64,000 nucleotides of DNA from Anopheles merus (GCF_017562075.2 NC_054082.1:56347136-56411135); one strand, 5' to 3'; positions 11,162 through 22,430 are shown, counted from the first letter of the stretch. Program-made: numbers and translations. Notes: generated by a model from the letters alone, not told the origin.

Positions 11162-14100
11162 TTACTGGGACTTGATTCTCCTTAACTTGTTTTTGTTCCT
11201 CTTGATATTTCTTGCCATTGTAACTGTTTTATCATTCGCATTAAGACAAATTTTTTCGTTGAATCGCGGGTCTAATTTTTTCCTAACGCCTTTTTTTACA
11301 AATATCTGTTTACCTGTCTCTATTTCCGGTGGTGTTTCTTTTTCATCGTTATATTTCTGCATGTTTCTACTTGTATTGTGGAGCTTTTGGGATACTTTTT
11401 CGTAAATGTTTCTAGTGGTTTGAATTATTTGTTCTGGATTCCGATTGCTAGTTCTGTTAAAAATGATTTCGTTGGGCGTGAATCCTGTTGAGGAGTGAAC
11501 TGTTTCGTTGTATAGTGCTGTCACTACTTTTATGATCTCCGGAGAGCTTAAATCTCTGAACTTGTGTTTATTGGTGTTGAACAATTCTAAATCAGTTTAT
11601 TTTACAAAAACTAAAAGTTGAAGACTTCTAAATGTGGTTTCGTGATCGCAAATAATTTTTCTCGGTGCGCCAAACGTTGTAATAAAATGAGCAAGAGCTT
11701 TTCTTATGTCTGTCAAGTTCCTGGACGGAATTTCTATGGTTTGTAAAAATTTTGAAAAAGCACATACGAACGTTAAGTAGTTGTGTTTGTCGATTCCAAA
11801 GATGTCGATGTGAACGCGACTGAAAGGGGTTGTTTCAATGGGTCGGGGTGTGATTTTGATGTTATACGGTTTGCGTTCATACTTGTGTACGTTACAGATC
11901 TTGCAAAGATTAATTAGTTTTTTAATTTTTGTCATCATGTGTGGAAAGAAATAGCATCTTGTTAGTTGATTATGAACTTCGTGAATACCTCTATGGGCGC
12001 GTTCGTGTTCTTTAGCTATGATGATGTCTTGGCGTTGTTCGTTACTAACGTCTTCTACTTGTAAGTGTGTAAGAACAAAATGTCCATGTTGGTTGAAGTA
12101 TTGTCGATAAACGGATTGAATGAGTGAAATAGTTGATTCATCCGGTGCCATAATCGCGGTTTGTTTGTTATTGTGGAAATTTTTTAGAGAATCTAGTATT
12201 GTTAATTCGTCCAAATCATTTCTGCAAATAATTGCTCTTTTATAGTTGTTAAAAGGGGTTTCCGTAATGTCAGTTGTTATATGGGATTTTCGGAAAATTA
12301 TCTGATTTCTGTAGTAATTGATTGGTCTCTCGGAGAAATGGATAAAATAATCGTCGGATGTATCAGCTGAATGCATGGTTTGTGAATCAGAGTTAGTATT
12401 GTTCGGTGAGGGGTTATTATGCTGAAGGGATTCTGAAATAGGTGATGATTCTTCGAAGTTGACGTCAATTGTATTGGAAACATTGTTCTTAGGAGTGCCT
12501 GAAATGGAAGAATCTTGGTTAATATTGGTATTTGTAAGAATTTCCGTTTTCCTGCTTAGCGCGTCTGCTACTACGTTGGCCTTTCCTTCCTTGTATTGGA
12601 TGTCGAAATCGAAATTCTCGAGTTCTAGGCGCCAGCGAAGAATTTTTGAGTTTTTAGTGGATGTTTTGATGAATGTAAGAGGTTTATGGTCAGTAACGAG
12701 TGTGAATTTATGACCATACAAATAAGATTTATACTTTTGGACAGACCAAATAATCGCTAAGGCTTCTTTTTCTGTAGTGGAGTATCTGGATTCGGCTTCG
12801 TTTAATGTTCTACTTCCGAATGCAATTGGTCGCTCTTTTCCTTCTTGGATTTGCGATAAAACTGCGCCAAGAGCGTAGTTGCTTGCATCGGTTGTTAGAA
12901 TGAACGGTCTTTCGAAATCAGGGTATGCTAATATCTGATCCGAAGCGATAATTTGTTTTAGACTATTGAAAGATGTTTTATACTCTTCATCTTGCGTGTT
13001 TATCTTAGTATCCTTTTTTAGGCCTTTTGAAAGAGGTTTTGTTAATTTTGAATAGTCTTTGATGAATCTGCGATAGTAGCCTGATAAACCTAAGAATTGT
13101 TTGATTTCTTTCTGTGTTGATGGCAGTTTCCATTCTAGGATTTTGGTGATTTTATCTGGATTCGGTTTTATACCTTCCTGAGTAATAACATGTCCTAAAA
13201 ATTCTGTTTCTTTTCTAAGGAATTCGCACTTATCTAGTTGAATTTTGAGGTTAAATTTTGAAAGCCTTTCTAAAACTGTGTTTAGATTTTCTATGTGGTT
13301 TTCCAAGTTTTTACCGATGATTATAATGTCATCGAGGTACACGAAACAAATATTTCCTATCAGTCCTGTTAGCACACTGTTCATAGCGCGTTGAAAAGCA
13401 GCTGGGGCGTTTTTCAACCCAAAAGGCATTCGATTGAACTCAAAGTGGCCTTGTGCTGTAGAAAACGCTGTCTTCCCTTTATCGTTAGACTCCATCTCGA
13501 TTTGGTTGAATCCTGATTTGAGGTCAAGTGTTGTAAAATAAACTGATTTACCCAAACTGTCTAGTATTTCTTCAATTTGTGGGATGGGGAATTTTTCGTC
13601 AATGGTCTTTTCATTCAACTTGCGGTAGTCGATTACTACTCTTATTTTCTCTTTCCCGGGGCATCAACCTTTTTGGGGACTACCCATATTGGCGAGGAAT
13701 AGGGGCTTGTCGAATGGGTTATGATACCATTTCGTAGTAGTTCATTAATCTGTTCCTCTACGTCATTTTTAAATGCGTGTGGATATCGATATGATTTTGT
13801 AAAAACTGGTGCATCATTAGTGGTAGTTATTTTGTGTTTAACATCTGGTGTAGCTGAAAGTTTTTCTCCTGCTTTTAATAGAACGTTCTGATTTTTAATA
13901 ATTGTTCTAAAAAGATGGTCTTTTTCCAAAGTTGAAAGATGAGATGTACGAATTATCTCGCTCAGCATTTCGCTTGTAATTTTTGATTCGGGTTTCATGG
14001 GTAAAGGAGTAACAGTTTCGAAATTATTTACTGTAATTTCTAACGCTTTATGTTGTATATTAGGGGGTTTTGGTCTATTTGTCTGTAGTAAAATTGTAGT

Positions 14101-14560
14101 TTTTTTTTATTTTTGGCTGAGTATACGCCTGGCTGAACTGTAATTTTTTTACAAAGTTTAGTCGGTTCGTAAACAATCCATTCTCCGTCCGTATTGGTTG
14201 GGAGAAAATATTTTTCAAATGGCATAATTACTTTTGAAATTTCAAGTGTTTGTTTTCGGTAATTGAGAATAGCTTCATTTTCTGCTAAAAATTGTGAGCC
14301 AATCAATCCATCGAAAAAATTGTGGAATTTTAATTCGTAATATTTTTGTGAGGGAATTTCCTTGTATAAAAGGTTTGTTTTTCCGCAGGTATCTATAATT
14401 TGTTTTCCCACTATGTTAGTGATTTCGATCTGTTTGATTTCCTTTTTTGTTTTTAAAACACCTGGTTGGATAAGATTCTTATTTGCGCCGGAATCGATCA
14501 ATAGATTGAGACCTTGTTTAGTGCGTGAATATGGGAGATAGTTGTATTTCTTTTTGGAAT
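11162..14560 (-). pseudogene. pol: Element C pol, broken in four pieces
   Basis: Protease (IDSGANKNL near 14480), RT (polymerase motif YLDD near 13340), RNase H (TTDAS, TDHKPLT) and integrase (zinc finger and VHIDIFG, CDHETTF) are recognisable. Breaks: a shift at an A run near 14100, a one-base loss in RT near 13645, and in integrase a stop at 11597 followed by an out-of-phase segment from 11584. About 30 residues are missing there, including the third catalytic residue (the NGQVE region seen in A and B). The reverse transcriptase motifs are otherwise preserved. The element cannot make an active integrase. Confidence 0.88.
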
Positions 14561-14567
14561 TTAAGTA

Positions 14568-15642
14568 TTGTTTTTCAGACTTCCTGCTTGGCGAAAATTT
14601 ACTTCGTTAAAATGATCAGTTTCGTCATCACTGTCATTGTCATTGGACTCTTGTTCCGTTTCAACCTCGTTGTTGTGGAATTGCTTTTTATTTTGTGCGT
14701 ATTTACTGCGCATTGAAGCATCTACATCCATTGGTTCAGGTTTATCTGAGTTTTTGATTGAAAATTTCTTTTCTGAAATGGCTTTAGTTGGTTTATTATA
14801 ACTGGTACTTTCATTTTGGTTGAATTTATTCTTAAAAGGTGGTTTATTGGATGGGTTTGAACATTTTTGGTAAGGCTGCCTGCATTTTGTTCTGTCGCTT
14901 TGAACTTACAAAGGAATGCATACGCATCCTCAATGTCTTTAGGTCGAGCGGCTTGGGCGTGCCCAAAGTAATTTCCTCTAAGTCCAGCGACGAATGCAGC
15001 AAGTGCGTCTTCATCAATGAATGCATTGATTGCAACCCAATTTGTGCGGTATTGTTCGTTTTGTTTTGCAAGGGTTTTAATATTTTGCACAATTTCTTTA
15101 GTTTGGTGGTAATATTTGTGAATACTCATCCCATCGGTCATTTTATTTTGCCACATTTGGCATTTATAGGTGGACAATTCTTGTCGGTCACCTAGCGAAG
15201 AAATTAAAATTTCTTTAATTTCGTCGAAATTTTGTGGACTTCCTGAAAGACATAGGATGTCTTTTGCTTTCCCACAAATTTTGTTTGTTACTGCTGTAAC
15301 GTACATTTGGTACACTGCTGCAGGTACTAGGTCTTTAAACAAAGCTAGTGTGTTATCGGCGGTTGATAACCATGATGCTAGTTGTTTCCGATTGCCCTCA
15401 AAAGTTGGCAATGATTTTATAGGGTCAGGAATGCGAAAATAATCGTCAAATGCCCTATTATCACCTGCATTACTTGATGAGGTACTTGCGCTTAGCGCTG
15501 TGTATTGGTTCTGGAGAGAAGTGATGGCTCGCATCATCTCGACCAATTGTGTTGCGATCTCTTCCATTTTGTCTCCTTCTGTTTCAAGATTATCGGAAGT
15601 TAAAAGATCTCTGTGAGAGTCGAACCTTTCAGTTGCTTTCAT
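14568..15642 (-). pseudogene. gag: Element C gag with frameshift
   Basis: Gag-like frame from an ATG at 15642 (a second ATG at 15567, MEEIATQLVEMM, aligns with the start of element B Gag and may be the true one). The capsid-like region runs to about 14880, where the frame shifts by one base; the remaining acidic tail (DNDSDDETD) ends at 14568. Pol lies in the -1 frame after a possible slip at G AAA AAC just before the stop. Confidence 0.8.
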
Positions 15643-15704
15643 GTACGAATTTTTCGTTGTGTACGACACTGGGTTGATCTCTTTCTTTTCTTTGTATCAC
15701 GGGC

Positions 15705-15791
15705 CCTATCTGGTAGTACTCCCACGATGAGAAAAAGCTACTCCTATCTGGTAGTAAGTCACTTTCTACCTAAGAAACCTATCTGGTAGTA
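15705..15791. repeat. Three copies of CCTATCTGGTAGTA in the 5' leader of C
   Basis: Identical 14-mers at 15705-15718, 15743-15756 and 15778-15791, spaced 38 and 35 bases, between the primer site and gag. The position matches the Su(Hw) insulator array of Drosophila gypsy, although the motif is different. Confidence 0.85.
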
Positions 15792-16125
15792 TTTCCTAAG
15801 GACGCGAGTAAAACTGGTTTTCAAGCACTGATTTCCACTGAAACACTGTTGCAATTTTTATGAAAATAAAAGAATTACTTACGATTTTTTTTCTCTTGCT
15901 GTCGTGTCGCGGGTTCGTGATTTAACGATGCTGGTTTTCCTTCCAGGTGGGTAACTGCGTGGGGGATCCTCAACTCCTCGGCGGAATACAGCTTCGATCG
16001 ATGTTGTCTTCCTGTGTTGCTCCGGATGCGTTGGATAACTTTTATCACTTGCAGGATCACTTTAGTTAGAGTTTTTCCAGTCTCTTACTTTTCCACTTTT
16101 GACACAATTACACTCACTTAAATCA

Positions 16126-16143
16126 CTCCGGACGGCTGCGCCA
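16126..16143 (-). promoter_or_regulatory. Primer binding site of element C (tRNA-Ser type)
   Basis: The minus strand reads TGGCGCAGCCGTCCGGAG against the 5' LTR; the first 12 bases differ by about one base from the tRNA-Ser primer site known from the 17.6/297/ZAM branch of errantiviruses. Confidence 0.7.
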
Positions 16144-16452
16144 ATTATAAGTGCAAGGCTTCACGTTTCATAAAAAAAACTTTATTGCTTAAGCGCAAGC
16201 GCTTCTTACACTGAGCTGATCCAAATTACAACTGCCTTATTTCTTAAATTCTACAATGCACCTAGCCTTCGATTCTACCCTATAGCTGCTGACTCTGCAT
16301 ATCCGGTATGCGCGTGTCCACGTGCCAGTTCCCGTTGCTATGCGCGTCATGTTGCTATGCACGCGTGTTCCGGTGATGCGGTCGTTGCTCGGTGCGCGTG
16401 TCCACGTGTTGGCTTCTTATTACGTGGACTCAGCTATTCGGTCTACGTAACT
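16143..16452 (-). repeat. 5' LTR of element C
   Basis: 310 bp, partner of 9316-9625, followed directly by TA-rich sequence. Confidence 0.93.
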
Positions 16453-16529
16453 ATATATATTATTATTATATATCTAATATATATATATATAGTAGATTTC
16501 ATCAAAGATCAGATAAAATCATCCAATTG

Positions 16530-16627
<98 letters not shown>

Positions 16628-16677
16628 CAGTTTGATATATATTACAGTTGGATGATTTTATTCGATCTTTGATGAAA
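16453..16677. repeat. (TA)n tract with flanking inverted repeats
   Basis: A pure TA tract of about 90 bp (16533-16624) is flanked by inverted copies of an env-derived sequence (16495-16533 and 16641-16677, including ATTTCATCAAAGATC on the left and its complement on the right). Only the right copy is in the correct place in element A's env, so the left one is a secondary inverted duplication. The whole could fold into one long hairpin. Confidence 0.8.
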
Positions 16678-17112
16678 TCTTTCTTCTTCCAGTTGGAGGA
16701 CGCTGTTTGCAATTCTGGTTATGTCATACAAGCGTTTATCAATTTCGTCGTTATCGTATTTTGGTCAATCAAGGAGTTAAAAGTGGAATTTATACCACGC
16801 AAATTTATACCACGCCGTGCCAATAGTATCCCATCGTCGCTCTCTGTTGGTGTGTGGCCTAATCTTATTAAATGTTTCATGCGATTTATTAACCTTTAAT
16901 TGTATTATATTGTAAAGAGGATTATCGTTCACATGGTGTTTTAATTCCGCATCATTGTTTATGAGAACTTGTTCTAAATGATCTATCTTGATTGGATGTA
17001 TGATTCTTATATTTCCTGTCTTGACTCGTGCTTGACCTAATGGAATTACTTGTAAGGGGTTGTTAGTTAAATCATTTATTCCTATGTTAGCACAAACAAT
17101 TGTAAATGACAC
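16641..17112 (-). pseudogene. env: Errantivirus element A: env N-terminal relic
   Basis: Homologous to the N-terminal half of element B and C env: NNPLQVIPLGQARVKTG, IRIIHPI, a basic site NRERR followed by WDTIGTAW, then the heptad region DEIDKRLYDITRIANSV. A 15-bp tandem duplication (near 16790-16815) and stops break the frame after the fusion-peptide region. The coding relation stops at the (TA)n tract. Confidence 0.8.
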
Positions 17113-17176
17113 GCAAATGGCGAGTCTGGAAAGAGATAAATTGTTAAATGTTAGTCAATTTTTTGTTAGTTTATTA

Positions 17177-17888
17177 TTATATTTTCCTAAGGTTAACTTT
17201 GTGTACTTTTCTGTTATGAGAATCTATTATATAAGTTGAATGGTTTTCTTTAATTTTGATGAGATAGTACCTACTCTCTTTTTTATTATTTGTTTTATTT
17301 TGCAAATTTTGCAAAGCAATGCTGCCTGGTTCATAAGTCTGATGATATTCTTGATCGACTATTTTCTCTTCTTTTTCTTGTTGAGCGATTTTCCTATCAC
17401 TTTCTTCACGTTTTTTGAGATCTTTCTGCAAATGGATGGTCACTCGAGAATTCTTTAATGCAAATATTTCTGGAAGTATCTTTAATGAAGCTATGTATAG
17501 AGTTGTTATATTTGTAAGTGGCTTGTTGTACAAGGCAAGTGTTACTCACATCAGGATTAAGAGATTCAATGCATCTGGCTATTTCTCGTATAGTTGAATG
17601 GCATCTTTCTACCTGGCCATTTGTTTCTGACCTATTGACAGGAGTTCTAAATATTTTCACACCTAAATTCAATACTGATTGCTCTACAACATTTGATACA
17701 AAGGAAGACTCCTTATCAACTACTATTCATGCTGGAAGATACCAGTCATATAAAAGCTGTAACAAGACATCTTTAATATCGGCTATTGATTTTGATTTTA
17801 TAGGTCTGGATTTTAAATATTTAGAAAATTTGTCCAAAGATGTGATAAAAATATTATTTGCATTATAGGCAAACATGTCTATGCAAAC
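17177..17888 (-). pseudogene. pol: Element A integrase, C-terminal part
   Basis: Contains the third catalytic motif SETNGQVERCHST near 17620 and the C-terminal tail ending KVNLRKI, close to element B's integrase. Frameshifts separate the pieces near 17430-17530. The relic is interrupted at 17889 by an inverted-repeat element and resumes at 18597. Confidence 0.8.
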
Positions 17889-17890
17889 TA

Positions 17891-18594
17891 CAGCGCCTAC
17901 CACAACTATATGGCCAGTCGTTTTTCGCGATTTGCGGAAATTCCATAAGAGATAGATAAAAACAGTGAATGTTTGAGTTGTGCAGAATACTATTTCACAT
18001 CTTTGTATATTTTTCATTATTAATTTGTTATTTGTTATAGGAAAAGCGGTCTAAAAGAACATCGATGGTGAAGTGGGTGGTGGGAGGAAAAAAATATCGG
18101 GCTAGGATTACATTCCTCAACTATGTATGTAACAGCAGCAAATATTTAGATTCTGCTAAAAAATCATTGTTGAGCTTTTTGTGTCGCTTTTGTTTGATCG
18201 GATCAGTTTTGAACCGTTGTTCACACAATTGATAAGGTTCTCATGGCAATTTCAAAATAGTTTATTATTTTTTTATAGTTGTTGTTTTTTTATATTTAAA
18301 AAAAATATTTTGATAATTACTCTTTAAAAACTCATAAGACCTTAAAATAAGTTATAACAACACTTTTTAAAAATGGTTCAAAAATATATTTCTTTAAAAC
18401 CTTTGTAGAATATGTTATTTATATTTTTGAACGATTTTTAAATGCGTTAGGTAGCACATAAAACCTGTTACAAAATATACAAAGATGTGAAATAGTATTC
18501 TGCACAACTCATACATTCACTGTTTTTATCTATCTCTTATGGAATTTCCGCAAATCGCGAAAAACGACTGTCCATATAGTTGTGGTAGGCGCTG
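17891..18594. mobile_element. 704-bp TA-flanked MITE with 124-bp inverted ends
   Basis: Terminal inverted repeats of about 124 bp (17891-18014 and 18471-18594) begin CAGCGCCTACCACAACTATA and differ at two positions. TA flanks both ends (17889-17890, 18595-18596), as for Tc1/mariner-type elements. Removing the insert restores collinearity with element B integrase. The interior has no recognised ORF. Confidence 0.88.
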
Positions 18595-18596
18595 TA

Positions 18597-19621
18597 TTTC
18601 TCCTGGGTAGGTAGGTATTGGAACTTTAATTGAAATGAACTTCTGTGGTTTTGTATCATATTTTTCTAGTTTGCAAATTTCACAAGTTTGAATGAAGTTT
18701 CAATTAGAAATACGCATTCCAGAAAAATAATATTTCTTCATGAATTGTATAGAATTTTCTTTAACATTTCTATGTGCAAATTTATGTGCTTCTCAACAAT
18801 TTTTTTTCTAATTGTTGTTTTATTGTTTCCAAATCTTGTTCTAACAATTGAAAATAATGAATTTTCATTACTTTTGAATTGTACATTGATTTGAAAATTT
18901 CTTTAATTTTTCCCATTATAGATTCATCGCAATATATCCCATTATGTACTTTAGGGTCGAGAAATTTTAAAAAAATGTTTGTTTGTGAGTCACTTGAAAA
19001 TTCAGGTTCACAAAAGTGTCTTTTATACCCTTTTAATGGTACAGTTAGTTCATAGGAGGAATTAGGGGTTAATCGGAAAATAAGTTGATTTCGGAAATCA
19101 TTAATGGGTGCCTCTATTGAAAGAACATAATCATTATCATCATCTTCTGCTGAGTGTTGAGTGGGAGTTAAAGAGTTAATTTGAACTCGTGATAAAGCAT
19201 CTGCAACAACAATTGCTTTACCTGTTTCATTGGTTAATTGGATGTTCTTCTAAAAATGATTTCCATCTTTTATGCTTTGCATTATTATTTTTTGGGGAAA
19301 GCGTAAATGTTAGTGGGAGGTGATCGGTAAAAATTTTAAGCTTTGGCCCATAGATGAAGTTTTGCAAGGTTCGTAATGCCCATACGACGGCTAGCATCTC
19401 TTTGCATTGCTGGCGTAATTTTCTTCAGTTCTAAAAAGAGTTCGAGAAAAGCATGTAATTGGACGTTCTTCATTTGAGGTTCATTGTGAAACTGCTCCTA
19501 GTGCTTTGCTTGATGCATCTGTGGTAAGAATGAAGAGTTTTTCAAAATCTTGAAAATCTAAAACAAAATTTGAACACAAAACTTAAGATATTTTGATTTT
19601 TTTTTTGCTGACTCATCTAAA
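18597..19621 (-). pseudogene. pol: Element A integrase N-terminus and RNase H
   Basis: Translated pieces match the element B region from the integrase zinc finger through the ADALSR linker to RNase H. Several stops and shifts are present. The similarity runs up to 19621, where a hAT-like element is inserted. Confidence 0.75.
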
Positions 19622-20286
19622 GCAGTCAAACTCGTTATGGGTCGCGGGCCGGATTACGGTTGAAAATATTATCGCGGGTCGCAGTCAAGCGGGGGAAAAT
19701 GGGGGGATATGCTTTCAATCTGCGAAATTCCTTAAAGACTTTTTCTTGGACCTAGATTCTTATTGTATCTACATTTTTTCGTTGCCTACATTTATCATAC
19801 ATCTTTCATTGTTTAGAAATAAGGGGACATGGAAATAACATTATAATAATAAAAGCAGTTCATGAAATTTACTCATGCTTTACTTCACTGGTGCTCACCC
19901 TTACTCGGAAATTTTATTGGGATTTTTGCAGAACCATAGATAAAGAGCACCCTCATCAATGAACTGAAGAAAGAGATATTCCAATACATGATTTCCGAAC
20001 TTCCCAGAAAACCTCAAAGTCAGAAAACGGGTGAAACTACTAAAACACATGCTACATGCCATCTTTGCGAATACCTTCCCAAACAAGCAACAATCTGTAA
20101 CTTACTTTACACTTCGTTACTCCAACTATAAAGACTGAATATTGAAACCTTCTTCCTCAGTGTATAATTATTAATACACCCGTTTTTTTTTAATTTAATA
20201 ATCTATAACCTATTCCTACATTCAAATAACTGCCAAAGTTCTTCGCGGGCTGCAAGTGGCCCGCGGGCCGTATGTTTGACATGTCT
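19622..20286. mobile_element. 665-bp hAT-like nonautonomous element
   Basis: The flanks CATCTAAA (19614-19621) and CATGTAAA (20287-20294) are an 8-bp duplication with one mismatch. The ends carry diverged inverted repeats containing GTCAAAC and GCGGGCC, typical of hAT elements. It splits the RNase H/RT part of element A. No transposase is seen inside. Confidence 0.65.
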
Positions 20287-20294
20287 CATGTAAA

Positions 20295-20510
20295 ATTATG
20301 GCAAAATGTTTCATTGATTTTTGGAAATTTGGCGATGGTCATTGTCTTATCTTAAAAGTTTCGCATGTTCTGAGTTATTTATTACGAAAAATCAATAGTA
20401 TTCGGAGAGTCCTAAAAATGCTCTTAGATTTGAGACCTAGAGATGAGGCCTTGGATTGACCAAGAAATTCAACTTCAGAACTTACCATGGTGGGAGGCCA
20501 AAGTTTAAAC
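20295..20510 (-). pseudogene. pol: Element A reverse transcriptase fragment
   Basis: Short matches to element B RT: a segment containing SSEVEFLGQ near 20480 and, in another frame, LRAFLGLS near 20420. The relic ends here; no gag or 5' LTR is recognisable further right. Confidence 0.6.
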
Positions 20511-20594
20511 AAATAGATGCTAATTAGCCTTTGATAGCGGATCTTCTCACAGCACAATATTGCATATCATAGGATTATTTTAATTGTATTTGTC

Positions 20595-20810
20595 ATGAAT
20601 GAATGGTATGGGGTGTTAAGATTATTAAACATGGAATGCAAAAATTATACAAAAATTGTACAAAATTCTATAGATACAAAAGTTTATGCGTGCGCGTATT
20701 GTTCGAGGTTATTTAAGTGTAATAAACTATTATGCATAGCCCATAAACAAAAAAAAATTGTGTTTAATAGTAAAAATGGATTTAAGAATATCGAAAAGTT
20801 TTTACACTAG
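20595..20810 (+). other. Small ORF with a C2H2-like motif, doubtful
   Basis: 71 codons in AT-rich sequence. It contains YACAYCSRLFKCNKLLCIAH, which resembles one C2H2 zinc finger lacking a clear second histidine. No exon signals or family match were found; it may be a remnant of a transposon-encoded protein or chance. Confidence 0.2.
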
Positions 20811-21064
20811 GACCATTTAGCGTTTTAAGTTCAGTATGTAAAAAGTTCCGTTATAATACTAGAATCACTAGACAAATTAAAAAATGTTCAGTTCAACTGC
20901 AATAAAACCGTATGTCTTACGAAATTTATTTTTTTCCTTCGTTATTTGTATGTATTGTTACGAGAATGATTGAGAAAATGATAATGTTTCCGAAAGAATC
21001 TGCAAGAATAAATATAAATATAAGAATTTAAAAAAAGTAAACAACAATAAGGCTGTGAAGACTT

Positions 21065-21146
21065 TTATTTGGCATCAACAAAATAGTCCCAATGCTTTTC
21101 GCCATTCTTATTAGCTGGTAGTAGCTGTTGTTGACATTGATCGTTC
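21065..21146 (-). CDS. Candidate alternative last exon of Arfrp1
   Basis: A good acceptor (TTCTTTATTGCAG) precedes 27 open codons ending GEKHWDYFVDAK-stop, with an AATAAA overlapping the stop (21064-21069). It is in phase with the donor of Arfrp1 exon 2, so splicing to it would give an alternative C-terminus. It could instead be a 3' UTR exon or part of another gene. No homologue was recognised. Confidence 0.35.
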
Positions 21147-21305
21147 CTGCAATAAAGAACTTAAATTATGATGTAAGTGTGATACACAACATAATTATAT
21201 TGAAGAAAAAACTGCCACTCTGGTTTAAATGTATAGCTTCTCTGAATCGCCACCTAGCTTTATCACAATCGTAATACGCAAGAAAAATAAAAGCATTGAT
21301 AAATT

Positions 21306-22082
21306 CAATTACGATCAAGTGTCTTCCGTTCTTGGTGGTCGAATGATTGAATTGCGCTTAATGGACTCAACCAACCATTTTATACCCTCGTCAACACCTT
21401 CCCTAAAAAAATCAGGTAATGAGCAACGGTACGTGTAAAAACAGTGGTTTATGTAACGTAGTTAAAAAAATCGAAAGTATAGCAATTACCCGGTAAGTGC
21501 TGATACAGGCATCACGAGACAGTCTCGGCGTCCTATGAGATGACCGGACTCCTGGAAGACGGGTTTTATTTCCCGCACACCCATGCAATCTGGCAGATCC
21601 TGTTTGTTAGCTAGCACTAGCAAGGGAATGCCCGATAAATACTCATTGCTGATCATCCGATCGAACACTTCCTTTGATTCATTCATGCGAACACGATCAT
21701 TCGAATCAACGACATAGATGACGGCATGCGATTCCGAGTAATATTTATCCCACAGTGACTGCAGCTCTTGCTGGCCACCCAAATCCCAAAAGCTCATCCG
21801 TATGCCAGCAATATCGATCTGGCCAATGTTTAAACCCACGGTTGTCGTAATTTTACTCGGGTTCATTCCTCGGTAGTTCTTGCTAAACTTCGTCTTTGCC
21901 GCCTCCAGGTAGGTCTAGTTCAAAGAGAAATGATAATGAATGTATTGAAAATATTGGTGTACACATCAACTTTCACAGTAAGTGCTTACTGTTTTTCCAG
22001 CGTTGTCCAGTCCCAGTATTAATATGCAATACTCATCCTTCTGTGTGAGATACTTATAAAAACCACTCAACAATGTGTACAT
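21306..22082 (-). CDS. Arfrp1: ADP-ribosylation factor-related protein 1, exons joined, frameshift in last exon
   Basis: Small Arf-family GTPase of the trans-Golgi. Exons: 22082-21990 (MYTLLSGFYKYL, P-loop GLDNAGKT), 21914-21490 (switch and G3 motif WDLGGQ, NKQD, SALTG) and from 21402 downward (GVDEGIKWLVES). Introns have GT..AG ends. Similarity to animal ARFRP1 is high along the length, including ITTTVGLNIG and QSLWDKYY. In the third exon the conserved end (KRNSIIRPP) is one base out of phase with the preceding part, at about 21360, so as written the protein ends differently at 21306. The intact ancestral stop would be at 21316. Sequencing error, polymorphism or real decay cannot be told apart. 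Confidence 0.9.
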
Positions 22083-22331
22083 TTTCCAAAATGTGGATTT
22101 ATTGAGAAAAAGTTTGAATCAAAATGTCTAAGGGATAGTTTGCAATTATTCTGTGCCGATTGCCGTCGTGTTGTTTTGTTTTGGTGTGTGACAACAGCCG
22201 TCAAGTGTGCTGTCATTGCGATCACCACACTGGTTGATTAACGGAAAAAATGGTTGACAACTTAATTCCGCAAATACAGGTATTCCACGAAATACGCCAT
22301 ACTCGATGTAGGCCTACGCGATTTCGATATA

Positions 22332-22430
22332 CAGGCGGTCCCCGAAATACACGAACCAAAAACGGCCGCAAAATACCGTGTATCTCAAATTTCCGTGTAA
22401 GTTGAATCTTGTGATTTCCAGCACGTTTTT
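22332..22430. mobile_element. Partial pogo/Tigger-like MITE
   Basis: Starts TA-CAGGCGGTCCCCGAAATACA and shares the next 90 bases with the complete copy at 22706-23069. A related CAGGTATTCCACGAAATACG stretch precedes it at 22274. No right end was found. Confidence 0.6.

Larger units (their letters stand above)
9316..16452 (-). mobile_element. Errantivirus element C (Ty3/gypsy with env), full length, decayed
   Basis: A 7.1-kb errantivirus in the same orientation as B but of a different family: different LTRs, a tRNA-Ser-like primer site and diverged proteins. LTRs are 310 bp each with four differences, so it is older than B. Gag and pol are broken at several places; env is open. TA-rich sequence flanks both ends, so the exact duplication and boundaries are uncertain by one or two bases. 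Confidence 0.93.

Noticed and set aside
17727..18017. Minus-strand ORF containing integrase residues and an unrelated N-terminus
   Set aside because: It is a chance fusion of element A integrase with the inverted end of the MITE at 17891.
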